Assembly: GCF_019396325.1 (NCBI RefSeq) | Contig: NZ_JAHKRO010000058.1 | Span: 1-58,517, forward strand | From: Nonomuraea ceibae | Lineage (GTDB): Bacteria; Actinomycetota; Actinomycetes; Streptosporangiales; Streptosporangiaceae | DNA: 58,517 bases | Direction: 5' to 3' | Shown here: positions 35,260 to 43,306 of the stretch, piece after piece | Numbering within the stretch: the first letter of the stretch is position 1 | How the letters are laid out: every line of letters starts with the position of its first letter | Made by a program: the position numbers and the translations under genes | The notes under the pieces: model-generated | Seen by the model: only the letters and a program-made list of their open reading frames with translations | Told to the model about the DNA's origin: nothing | Databases searched by the model: none

Positions 35260-36837
35260 GTGACGAACAAGATCTTCGGCAGGCGGCAGGTGCTGCGCGG
35301 AGCCGTACTGACCGGAGCCGGGCTGGCCGGATTACCCCTGCTCGGCGCGGCCCCGGCGCGAGCCGACACCGCCGACTACACGACCCGGGCAGCGTTCGAC
35401 GCCCTCGATCTAGGCTTCAACGGCGGTGACGGGCTCAAGAACGAGACCAACGAGAGCTTCGGCCAGCTCGGCTGGGGCGAGTCCTACATCCTGCAGGCCT
35501 ATCTGCTGATGTACGAGGCGCACGGCGACACCCACTACCTGGACAAGGCGGCCGACCACATCGACAGCGTGCTCGCCAATCGCGATCACCTGCGAGGCGT
35601 CACCGACTGGAAGGACCGCTCGCTGCCGGGCTGGCGCCTCGGCCATCCGTATTCGTGCGGCGAGCTCTTCCTCACCGACGCCTCTGGCGACCGGATCCTG
35701 CGGCTGCGCTCGCCGCGCGCCTACTCCACGCTCATCCAGGTCACGGTCGGCGAGGGCACCGCCCCCGGAACGTTCAAACTGTACGCCAAGCACCCGCTGC
35801 CCAGCTTCAACAAGCCGGGCGACCCGTGCGAGGAGACGCACGACAACCTGTCGATGGACCCGTCCAGTCCCGACTACGTGATCCGCAGGCTGTGGGACGA
35901 GTTCAGCGTCAGCGACGTGGGGCTTACCGCCAAGGATCTGCGGCCACAGCCGGGCCCGGGGCCGAACCCGGCACCGCTGGCCGCCACCATGGCCGCACCG
36001 TACTTCCACTCCTCGGTCCACACCGGGCAGATCACCTATCCCATCGCGAAGTACGCCCGGCTGGTCGCGCGTTCCCCGCAGCTGCGCCGCAGCCGGACTC
36101 TGCGGGCGCGGGCGGCCGACTACTACGAGGCCGCAAGCACGGCCCTGCACATCCACGACGACGAAATCCGCACCACCTCCACCGCTGGCGCGCTGTACGG
36201 CTACCACAAGGGCGACCCGGTCAACCTCGACGGCTCTGACCTGCCGCACAACTACTCCACCAGCATGGCGCGCGGATGGCTGGAGCTTGCCATGGCCGGG
36301 CGTGATCCGCATCCGCGGGTGCGGGCGGAGGCACTGGTGCGCAACTTCCGCGACGACATCCGGCGGCTGCCGGATGGCACCGGATCATGGACCTACTACT
36401 GGACCGGCGGCGACTGCTACCGCGGGTGGACCCGAGAGAGCGGAATCTCGGAGAACATGCCGGCCATCGGTGCCGGGACGCGGGGCGAGGACATCTCCCA
36501 CGGGCACATCGAGGTGACCATGGCGGTGACGGCGCACCAGGCGGGGGTGCTGTTCAGCACGCCCGACCTGCGCATGCTGGCGAACACGCTGACGCGCAAG
36601 GTGTTCAAGACGCAGGACGGCAGGCCGGTGACCAGCACCTGGGTGGACGGCTCCGGGGTGACGACCGGATACCGGCAGATCGTGGCGGGATGGCTGGGGC
36701 TCGCGCCGTTCGCCGAGGACCGAACCGCCATGATCGGGACAGTCCACCAGATGATCAGGGACACCAAGCCAGCGCCCGGCCCGGTGACCATATACGCGGC
36801 GGCGTGGTTGAACTGGGCGGTGCGTACGTCCAGGTGA
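35260..36837 (+). CDS. Tat-exported protein of predicted alpha/alpha-toroid fold
   Basis: GTG 35260 is preceded by AAGGAGG (5-6 bp spacing), which favours it over a GTG at 35215 that overlaps the GH20 stop. The 525-aa product has a twin-arginine leader (FGRRQVLRGAVLTGAGLAGL, cleavage near ARA-DT). Helical repeats follow: SYILQAYLLMYEAHGDTHYL, YPIAKYARLVARSPQL, NYSTSMARGWLELAMAG, then GSWTYYWTGGD and GEDISHGHIEVTMAV. This suggests a toroidal carbohydrate-active enzyme such as a uronyl lyase or epimerase; I do not recognise a defined family. Its place in the operon suggests it attacks the polymer outside the cell. Confidence 0.65.
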   Translation: MTNKIFGRRQVLRGAVLTGAGLAGLPLLGAAPARADTADYTTRAAFDALDLGFNGGDGLKNETNESFGQLGWGESYILQAYLLMYEAHGDTHYLDKAADHIDSVLANRDHLRGVTDWKDRSLPGWRLGHPYSCGELFLTDASGDRILRLRSPRAYSTLIQVTVGEGTAPGTFKLYAKHPLPSFNKPGDPCEETHDNLSMDPSSPDYVIRRLWDEFSVSDVGLTAKDLRPQPGPGPNPAPLAATMAAPYFHSSVHTGQITYPIAKYARLVARSPQLRRSRTLRARAADYYEAASTALHIHDDEIRTTSTAGALYGYHKGDPVNLDGSDLPHNYSTSMARGWLELAMAGRDPHPRVRAEALVRNFRDDIRRLPDGTGSWTYYWTGGDCYRGWTRESGISENMPAIGAGTRGEDISHGHIEVTMAVTAHQAGVLFSTPDLRMLANTLTRKVFKTQDGRPVTSTWVDGSGVTTGYRQIVAGWLGLAPFAEDRTAMIGTVHQMIRDTKPAPGPVTIYAAAWLNWAVRTSR

Positions 36838-36848
36838 GCGGTGTGGGA

Positions 36849-36878
36849 ACCGGGATCTGCGGCCTCGCTGATCCCGGT
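36849..36878 (+). terminator. Hairpin terminator at the end of the utilisation operon
   Basis: ACCGGGATC (36849-36857) pairs perfectly with GATCCCGGT (36870-36878) around a 12-nt loop, 12 bp after the stop. Confidence 0.6.
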
Positions 36879-37501
36879 CCGTCGCGCGGCTTCGGTGACG
36901 GACGCGAAACGTTCAGGGCGCACGTCCGCTGCCCCTCGGTTCCGCACGCCCGCGCAGCTGAGAGCTCGGTGGCCAGCGTGTAGCGGACGCGGTAGCCCCT
37001 TCATCGCGGCTTCGGGGCCCAGCGCGATGAGAGGTGAGACATGCCGGTGGCTCCTCAGCCATAATTCGTGTTCGGGACCTGATATCTCCGATGCAGGTTT
37101 CTGTTATTGCTCGCCAAGTTTGTTGTCAGGTCGCGTACGTCAGATGGGCGTAGCCGCTGGGACGCGGGTCCAGTGTCAGGCCTCACACGCGTCGGTGTAG
37201 TCACTGCCGAACTCCTCGGGAATGAACCCGGGTGCCAGAGGGACCACCCGATACTCGTCCTACATGTCCTTCATGCTGGTCGCCGGCCGGTCCGTTGGCC
37301 AGCGTTCTCACAACATCGCTGCTGGCTCGGGAGCAGCTGCGGCAGTGGAGAACCGGTCCCGTTCCAGGAGCGCAGCAAGAGAGGTTGCTCACGGCCGATT
37401 CCTCGCGAGCGCGCGGGATCAGGAGCGCGACAAGAGAATCGCATGGCAGCCGACGGTGGCGATGCGTACGCCTCTATGGTGTTCGTCCTGTGAGCGCTCG
37501 T

Positions 37502-37568
37502 CGAAGCGGCCGCACGACACACTGTGGCCCGGCCCGCGGGGCCGCTTCGCACAGGGTGTCGTGCGGCC
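37502..37568. repeat. Long inverted repeat with two mutually exclusive foldings
   Basis: GGCCGCACGACACACTGTG (37508-37526) pairs with CACAGGGTGTCGTGCGGCC (37550-37568), a 19-bp stem with one mismatch. Alternatively CGAAGCGGCC (37502-37511) pairs perfectly with GGCCGCTTCG (37540-37549). The two share GGCC and cannot form together. No gene ends here, so simple termination is a poor explanation. Confidence 0.7.
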
Positions 37569-37639
37569 GGTCACCACGGAAGCTGTCCAGCCGCACGCTG
37601 AACTCATCACACAATGTGGCTTCTACCCTGACGGACGTG

Positions 37640-37653
37640 CTCGAGCGCTCGAG
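37640..37653. repeat. Perfect 14-bp palindrome
   Basis: CTCGAGCGCTCGAG is self-complementary with no spacer and lies 70 bp after the structured element. It is a possible protein-binding site. Confidence 0.45.
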
Positions 37654-37914
37654 TAGACCGGTTTCTGGCAAAAGGCTCAGCGCCCCCTGCCTCACAGCAA
37701 GCGACACTGAAAAGGCAATCGTACGAGCTCAAAGCTCTCCTGCGCCCTTCGGCAACGAGCTTGCCCGTACCTCTTCTAAACAGGTCAGCTCTCCCGGCCG
37801 ATACTGCATCGGCTGAGTCGTTGATGTCGGCCGAGCCGGCAGCCTGCGCGGTCTGCCGTAGAGCCTGCCGCAGCCTCCGCCGTCGACGTCTTGTAGCAGG
37901 GCACACCCACTCGA

Positions 37915-38409
37915 TCAGCGATCGCGCTGGTCTGCCCGGCGCGTGGCGAGTTCATCGTTGGCTGCCGCCTCCATGCCGGTCAGGCGCGCGTGCAGTTCGC
38001 CGAACTGGTCATCCAGGTGCGCGCGCAGCTGTTCCAGGGCTGCGGTGGGCGCCGGAGCCGGGTGGACGTGCACCGGCGGTCGGAGGCGAATGCCTCGCAA
38101 GGCGAACACGGACAGCACACCCCAGTACAGAACGGCGATACCGGCAGCGAGCATACGTCCATGGGGTGGGCTGGCACTGTAGACCATCGCGACGGTGCCG
38201 GCCCCGTACAGCAGCCAGGCTAGGCGGGCGCTTCAGGAAGACCCCGTCAGCCAGCAGAGCAGCCACAGGATCGGCCCGGTCAGTGCCCAGGCCGACCAGA
38301 TCACCTCCGCACTTGTGGGCAGTCCGGTGGCGTGGGTGGTGATGTAGGTGTGAACCGGTGGGGTGATGACCTCGGTTAGCTGCCATTCGGCCCCCGTTCC
38401 AGGGCCCAC
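37915..38409 (-). pseudogene. Small membrane protein split by an in-frame TGA
   Basis: The first part (38409-38233, GTG start overlapping the upstream gene) has EVITPPVHTYITTHATGLPT and a helix WSAWALTGPILWLLCWL. It stops at TGA 38233-38235. The same frame continues without a shift through ARLAWLLYGAGTVAMVYSAS to a second helix, AAGIAVLYWGVLSVFALRG, and a Pro-rich tail with a short coiled coil, ending at 37915. The continuity indicates one ancestral protein of about 165 residues, interrupted by a nonsense codon. A separate start at 38187 (MVYSAS) is the alternative. Confidence 0.6.
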
Positions 38410-38636
38410 GTACCGCCGGTCGTCAGCGCATGGAACACGCCTTGGAGGATGGCGCCAAGAACAGTGAGGGTCAGCCACAACAGCGCGATCACAACGAGAG
38501 CCACGCCGGCGACACAGACGGCCAGAGTGGAGTACTTGGCGATCTCAGCCTTGCGTGGATCGTCGGCGAACCGCTCTCGCGACCACTGCTGCAGGGCGTG
38601 GTAGCGGTCAGCGATCCAATCGGCCACTTCGACCAT
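38376..38636 (-). CDS. Small two-helix membrane protein
   Basis: The 86-aa protein (ATG 38636, GGTGAAGGAGAC upstream) begins MVEVADWIADRYHALQQWS, then has a charged segment RFADDPRKAEIAKYS and a long hydrophobic stretch TLAVCVAGVALVVIALLWLT. Its end overlaps the following split gene by about 34 bp, so both form a small operon. Such pairs occur near actinobacterial mobile or conjugative elements, but no conjugation gene is seen here. Function unknown. Confidence 0.55.
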   Translation of the reverse strand: MVEVADWIADRYHALQQWSRERFADDPRKAEIAKYSTLAVCVAGVALVVIALLWLTLTVLGAILQGVFHALTTGGTWALERGPNGS

Positions 38637-38649
38637 ACGGAGTCTCCTT

Positions 38650-39850
38650 CACCGGGAGCGGACATCTTCGATGGTCTCTCGCATAGGCGCGCCGCCATCG
38701 GAACGCCAGGAACGTGCGAGGAAGAAGGCTGCGGGGCTGCGCAGAGGCCCGTTCGGAGCTGGTGCAGCCTGGTTCGTAGGCCGGCACAGAGCGTTCACCG
38801 ACGTCGATCGCTAGCGGCCTCAAGGGGACCAGCTACGAGAAGTGTCCGATCCGCCGGAAGGTGAAGGCGTACCAGATGTTCAAGAGTTCGGTGATCCAAC
38901 CAGCGGGTCCTCATCACCACGCGGACCTGGCCCGTCGTTCAGTCGCGGCCGTCGTTTCCTCCGCCGGTGGCTAGCAGTGCTCCGTGTTCTTGCGGTCAAA
39001 GCGAGGCGCGTAGCCAGAAGCGCGCTTGTGATCGGAAAGCAGGTGAGTTGATCGGTGGACGCGAAGCGGCGGGTTTCGCACTTCGCCCCTTAAAATTTTT
39101 CTGAAAGGACAATTGGGCGGGCAGCCTGCTCGATGATTCTGGCGGAGCGGTCCTTTTGGTTCATCAATCGAGAGGAGCAAATACGCTCTTGCCGCAATTC
39201 GGGGAAACGTGCTCCGGCGGCCCGGCGTTCTTGGGTTGGGGTCGTGCGACCGCCTGTCTGTATCGGTGAATAGTGGGTCGGCATAGGGGCTGTCGCGGCT
39301 GCTCAAAAACGAAGTTGATCTTAGTGGCGGCGAGGTGTTGTTGGTCGCGGCGATTCTGTTGCAACCGCAGAAACTTCTTGATCTTGCTCGCTGAGTGATG
39401 TGTGTCGCAGGTTACCTCTGTTGGCTCGTTGGAATTTACTGTCTGTAAAGGCGGGCGGAATTGAGCAAGCTTGATCTGGTCATCGCAGGTCAACTGCGCT
39501 TGGGGGCCCCAGCTGTAGTTGGTATTCATGCAGCTCGCCTGCTCCGGCCCTGTGATGCGTACTCCTGGAGAATCATCGACGATTATGCGCATCGCCGACA
39601 CCGCCCGAGTATCGGGACTGGGTGCTGCATTCGCTTGTCCAGGCGAGGGGTCTTGCCGAATAATCCTGCCCGGTGTAGAAACTGACTGTGGGTCCGCAGG
39701 CGGCGAATCCCCTCAATGGAAAGGAGTGAGGAGCGAATTCATGAGCCTCGCTCAACCTTTCATCGTTGGCCGTTACGCTCGTGGCTCGTTTGGCTCCGTT
39801 CTGTGGCCTGCCGTACGAGAACTGGCACATTTCCCGCAGAGAGGAGTTCT
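38650..39850. other. Long stretch without a supported gene, locally AT-rich
   Basis: Frames such as 38842-39051 (basic, 69 aa) have no recognisable domain. From about 39060 to 39480 base composition drops visibly (CTTAAAATTTTTCTG and similar), unlike the rest of the window, suggesting foreign DNA. A strong AAAGGAGTGAGGAG site precedes ATG 39741, but that frame runs into the secreted-protein gene in another phase and looks non-coding. Confidence 0.45.
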
Positions 39851-39855
39851 GAGGA

Positions 39856-40263
39856 ATGCGAATCGCCAAGTATGCAATCCTGGGAATCGCAGCGCTCGCC
39901 TGTGGGGCGGGCCTGCCTGCCATCCCACCTGTGCAGGCGCACGTTCAGGTACAGCCGGCCACTGTGGCGGCGGGTGCGTCGGTGGACAGCACCGCGGCCC
40001 ATAGAAAGATCATCACCAAGCGCCGCAGCGGCTGCACCTGGCTGTTCTACAGCAGCCACTCAGGTGCCCACACCCGGAAAATACAGGGAGGGTGCACAGG
40101 CCATAGCTGGACCTACGTCCAAAGCAACCGCGGCTGGAAGAGCGGCTGGCGGCACGGGCGGTTCCAGGCCGGTGCGGTAGTGCCCCGCGGCCACAAGGTC
40201 AAGTACAGCTGGCACAAGACTCAGCAGAACGAAACCGCCCGCCTCATCACACACGGCACCTGA
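39856..40263 (+). CDS. Secreted hypothetical protein with two Cys
   Basis: The 135-aa protein starts at ATG 39856 (GAGGAGTTCTGAGG upstream) with a Sec signal (MRIAKYAILGIAALACGAG, cleavage near VQA-HV). The mature part is basic and rich in Trp, His and Gly (SGCTWLFYSSHSG, GGCTGHSWTYVQSNRG, KVKYSWHK), with a probable disulfide between its two cysteines. A GC hairpin terminator follows. No family recognised; it could be a small surface or cell-wall-binding protein. Confidence 0.6.
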   Translation: MRIAKYAILGIAALACGAGLPAIPPVQAHVQVQPATVAAGASVDSTAAHRKIITKRRSGCTWLFYSSHSGAHTRKIQGGCTGHSWTYVQSNRGWKSGWRHGRFQAGAVVPRGHKVKYSWHKTQQNETARLITHGT

Positions 40264-40338
40264 GAGTTCCTATCAGGTACAGCGCAGCTGATCGACCGCC
40301 GTCAGGTGTCCTCGAGGACGGAACCGGCCGATGCGCCC

Positions 40339-40380
40339 GTGCCCCAGGGTCGGCGGCGAGCGCCGACGGCCCCGGGGCAC
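40339..40380 (+). terminator. Hairpin terminator after the secreted protein gene
   Basis: GTGCCCC plus TCGGCG pair with CGCCGA plus GGGGCAC with a small internal bulge and a tight loop (40339-40380). Confidence 0.65.
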
Positions 40381-40529
40381 CTGGCGGCGCCACGCTCCCG
40401 AGTCCGCTCCGCCTGATCGAATCGCCTTGTCGAACATGGCGGCCTCTAGCGCCCTTCGGACGCGGAGCGCATCTCAGGCGCAGCTGATGCCAGGTCGACC
40501 CGCAGTGCCTGTCCGGGCGGGTCTCTCCC

Positions 40530-40739
40530 CGCATACGGCACAGGCTGCTCACCGGGCACGCCCGGGAGCGGGACCGCCTGGCCGTAGAGCGCGACCAAGC
40601 CGTCACGGCGCTGGCCTCCGAGCGGACGCGCGCCGAGGAACTGGGCGGGCAACTTACCGAGGCCCGAACCGGGGCGCGTATCGCCGAAACGCAGGCTGTC
40701 GACCTCCGCGGTTGTACCAGGCAGACTCATCACCTGTAA
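40530..40739 (+). pseudogene. Coiled-coil C-terminal fragment
   Basis: The frame reads ARERDRLAVERDQAVTALAS and ERTRAEELGGQLTEARTGAR, then IAETQAVDLR before TAA at 40737. This heptad-rich coiled coil resembles the tail of KfrA-like or plasmid-associated DNA-binding proteins. No N-terminal domain is attached, and it overlaps the 3' end of the PASTA gene on the other strand. Confidence 0.3.
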
Positions 40740-41070
40740 TCCAAGTAACGGCGACTTCCCCGTGCTTTTCCACCACTGTGCCGGGCTGGGGTGACATGCG
40801 GAAGACGGCGCAATCGGTCTTGTCATCACAAGAGGTAGCGGGGCCGATGCCCTCGTCATCGAGTTGAATGTCCATCGCCCTGGCCGCGTTCTCCGCTTCT
40901 ACGAGTGTCTTGCCCACCAGGTCGGGGCAGACCGGCTGTGCGGGCGGTTTCGGCCGCCTTGATGGCTTTTCAGGCTCGCTCTCGTAGCCGAACATCTGCA
41001 TACAGCCACCCACGATGACCAGGACGTCCAATATGGCCAGGCAGCCAGCTCCTTTGGAATTGCTACCCAT
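40654..41070 (-). CDS. Small membrane-anchored PASTA-domain protein
   Basis: ATG 41070 has GGAG at -10; the 138-aa product begins with a short polar tip and one hydrophobic segment (AGCLAILDVLVIVGGCMQMF). A Pro/Lys linker and a single PASTA-like domain follow (CPDLVGKTLVEAENAARAMD, SPQPGTVVEKHGEVAVTW). Four cysteines are present (two in or near the helix, two in the domain). PASTA domains bind peptidoglycan stem peptides or beta-lactams. The last 25 residues are unrelated in composition and may reflect a shifted end. Confidence 0.6.
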   Translation of the reverse strand: MGSNSKGAGCLAILDVLVIVGGCMQMFGYESEPEKPSRRPKPPAQPVCPDLVGKTLVEAENAARAMDIQLDDEGIGPATSCDDKTDCAVFRMSPQPGTVVEKHGEVAVTWITGDESAWYNRGGRQPAFRRYAPRFGPR

Positions 41071-41286
41071 CGCGCGCTCCCGTGCTGGTGTGGATCGGTC
41101 CCGCAATCCTGTCACTGCGGACGCTTCTGCCACTCGTCTACTGGGTACAGGAAAAGCTCATTAGCGCATCAGTTGAATCCCGCTATCCGACCAGGCGATT
41201 TCACGGGCGGGGCGGAATTGGATGACCACTCCCAGAAGAGCACGCCGCGCTGCTCGGCCACACCGGCGCGCTACATCGAGCACTTT

Positions 41287-41839
41287 TCATCCTGAGCGGC
41301 AGCCTTCTTCGATGAACTGCAGGACGAGGATGGCCTGCACGATCGTGGTGGCGCGGTGCGGGCAGCAGCGCGGCTGGGTCAGCACCTTCCAGGTCCCGCT
41401 TCGAGGTGGCCCTGGCGCGTTCCCCGCGGGTGCGGATGCGAGCGTGCGCGTGGTCGACAGAGCGCTGATGGCGCGACAGCGGCGGCCGCAGCCGATGGCC
41501 CTTGAACGGCGTGCGGATGCTGCCGCCCGCGCCTTGCTATCCCTTGTCGGCAAAGGTCTTCACCTCTGCGGCGGTCAGCACGTCGATCAGGCCGGTGGAA
41601 CGTGCCGTGGTCAGGTCGACCGCCTCGCAGACGTGGCGCCAGACGGTGCTGGTGCCGACGTGGAAGCCCACGGCCAGCCGCGCATAGGTGTCGCCGTTGC
41701 GCAGGTGAGCCAGGACCAGCAGGGCTTGCCGGGACGCATCCAGGCGCCGCCACCGGCAGCGGCGCTCGGCACGCCGGATGCGGATCAGCTCGGCCAGGCG
41801 GATCAGGGTGTGATTGGACACCCGAGTGCCTCTTCCCAT
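41287..41839 (-). pseudogene. DDE_Tnp_4-type transposase remnant
   Basis: The first frame gives the helix-turn-helix N terminus (RQALLVLAHLRNGDTYARLA, HVGTSTVWRHVCEAVDL). A shifted frame gives the C terminus (TWKVLTQPRCCPHRATTIVQ, AILVLQFIEEG). The catalytic core between them is deleted. It is an IS5-group relic. Confidence 0.65.
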
Positions 41840-42006
41840 GCCGACCGGGGCCCAGCACTGCCTCTGCTGATCTGCGCGATCAGGGTGGAAATGCCTCGAT
41901 CATCATGCCGCACAAAGCTTCCTGCGTGGACGGGTGGAGACCGCTATGCCAGTCTCGGCTTCGCGAGGCCATGACCCGGCCGGACGGCATTGTCGGTAGG
42001 CGGTGC

Positions 42007-42046
42007 GGCCGGGGCCCTCGTCGCTCACCGGTCAGAGGGCCCGGCC
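42007..42046. terminator. GC-rich hairpin
   Basis: GGCCGGGGCCCTC (42007-42019) pairs with GAGGGCCCGGCC (42035-42046) with one bulge. It isolates the following sigma-factor operon from the transposase relic. Confidence 0.6.
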
Positions 42047-42077
42047 TGGTGCAGGTCGGCGGGGATAATCAGTCTCA

Positions 42078-42103
42078 TGTCACATATGCCCCGTGGATTC
42101 GCC
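42078..42103 (+). promoter_or_regulatory. ECF41-type promoter upstream of the oxidoreductase-sigma operon
   Basis: TGTCACA (42078-42084), 15 bp, then CGCC (42100-42103), 34 bp before the ATG. ECF41 sigma factors are known to recognise TGTCACA at -35 and a CGTC-like -10 and to drive the linked oxidoreductase gene. The -10 here differs at one base. Confidence 0.6.
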
Positions 42104-42136
42104 TCTTCATGAGGAGAGGACAAGGAAGGCAGGGAC

Positions 42137-43306
42137 ATGCTGGGGACTATCACGATTGTGGGTGGCGGTCTGGCTGGGCTGGTGGCGGCCATCGAGTGTG
42201 CGGAGGCGGGAGCCAGGGTGACGTTGCACGAGGCCCACTCGACTCTCGGCGGGCGGGGCCGTGCGACAGCCAGGCCGTACATCGCCCATGAAGGCGCACA
42301 CGTCTTCTACGCCGACGGGCCGCACTGGACCTGGCTTGCCGAGCGCGGGCTGACCGAGCCGCTTGGGAGACCGTCCATCCGGGACGCGGCGCGTGTCGGT
42401 TTCGTCCGGCATGGACGTCTACGGCACCTTCCTCCCGCGAACTTCGTCCGAATGATGCTGCTGGGACGAGGCAAGAAGGCGCCTGTCGATCAGGACTTCT
42501 TCAGCTGGGCGGCCGGCATGTACGGGGAGGACACCGCACGGGTCGCGGCCAACGCGATCAGCGTGGTGACTCTTGACGCGGACACCGGCCGGCTGTCGGC
42601 GGCTTTCGTGTGGGACCTGTTGCGGCGCGTGTTCGCGCCCAAGCCGCCGGCCGTGCGCTGGGTCATCGGCGGTTGGCAGGCGGTCATCGATCGCCTGGCC
42701 GCGCGTGCGGCAGAAGTGGGCGTGCGTATCGAGAAGAGCTCCCGGGTCACCGAATTGCCGAACCGTCCCACGATCGTGGCCACCGAGTTGTCGTCGACGC
42801 GGGCACTGCTCGGTGACGACTCGCTGCGCTGGGAGAGCGGCAACTGCGTGATGCTCGACCTGGCGGTCCGCGAGGGCCCACACGACCGGTTTATCTGCTG
42901 GGACCTCGACGGTGGCGGTTTTCACGAGAGCTACTCGATGCAGGATCCAACAGTCGCCCCACGCGGCGAGACCTTGTTCCAGATCGACATGCCCATACGG
43001 CGCGAGGAGAGCAGGCGTGCGGCCATCTCGCGGGTGGAGGCTTTCGCCGATCTCGCCGTGCCCGGCTGGCGGGAGCGGGTGACGTGGCAGCGGACGGGAG
43101 CGGCCAAGGGCCGTACCGGAGCGCTCGACCTGCCTGGTCACACCTGGCGTGACCGGCCCGCGATCGACCGCGGGGACGGGGTCTTCTTGGCCGGGGACAT
43201 GGTCGCCGCGCCGGGGATGCGTGGAGAGATCTCCATCAACAGCGCGATCCTCGCAGCGAAGGGTGCTGTTCGCGCGCTGTCCGGCACGGGACGGACCGGG
43301 CTGTGA
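42137..43306 (+). CDS. FAD-dependent oxidoreductase (amine oxidase/phytoene desaturase-like)
   Basis: The 389-aa protein (AAGGAAGG before ATG 42137) begins with an ADP-binding motif, ITIVGGGLAGLVAAIECAEA, followed by LHEAHSTLGGRGRA, the second FAD motif of NAD(P)-binding_8 flavoproteins. The end GVFLAGDMVAAPGMRGEISI is the third FAD contact. Substrate unknown. It overlaps the ECF41 sigma gene by 4 bp (GTGA). Coupling of an oxidoreductase to ECF41 is a documented arrangement, so it is probably the main target of the sigma factor. Confidence 0.85.
   Translation: MLGTITIVGGGLAGLVAAIECAEAGARVTLHEAHSTLGGRGRATARPYIAHEGAHVFYADGPHWTWLAERGLTEPLGRPSIRDAARVGFVRHGRLRHLPPANFVRMMLLGRGKKAPVDQDFFSWAAGMYGEDTARVAANAISVVTLDADTGRLSAAFVWDLLRRVFAPKPPAVRWVIGGWQAVIDRLAARAAEVGVRIEKSSRVTELPNRPTIVATELSSTRALLGDDSLRWESGNCVMLDLAVREGPHDRFICWDLDGGGFHESYSMQDPTVAPRGETLFQIDMPIRREESRRAAISRVEAFADLAVPGWRERVTWQRTGAAKGRTGALDLPGHTWRDRPAIDRGDGVFLAGDMVAAPGMRGEISINSAILAAKGAVRALSGTGRTGL

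Larger units (their letters stand above)
36879..37914. other. One-kilobase non-coding stretch
   Basis: Frames on both strands lack motifs, credible starts and coherent codon use. The notable content is the structured element at 37502-37568 and the palindrome at 37640-37653. Confidence 0.5.

Noticed and set aside
38842..39051. 69-codon basic protein
   Set aside because: No ribosome binding site, domain or neighbour relation; composition fits a chance frame.
39741..40004. Frame after a strong AAAGGAGTGAGGAG site
   Set aside because: The reading runs out of phase into the secreted-protein gene and has no coherent protein features beyond the start.
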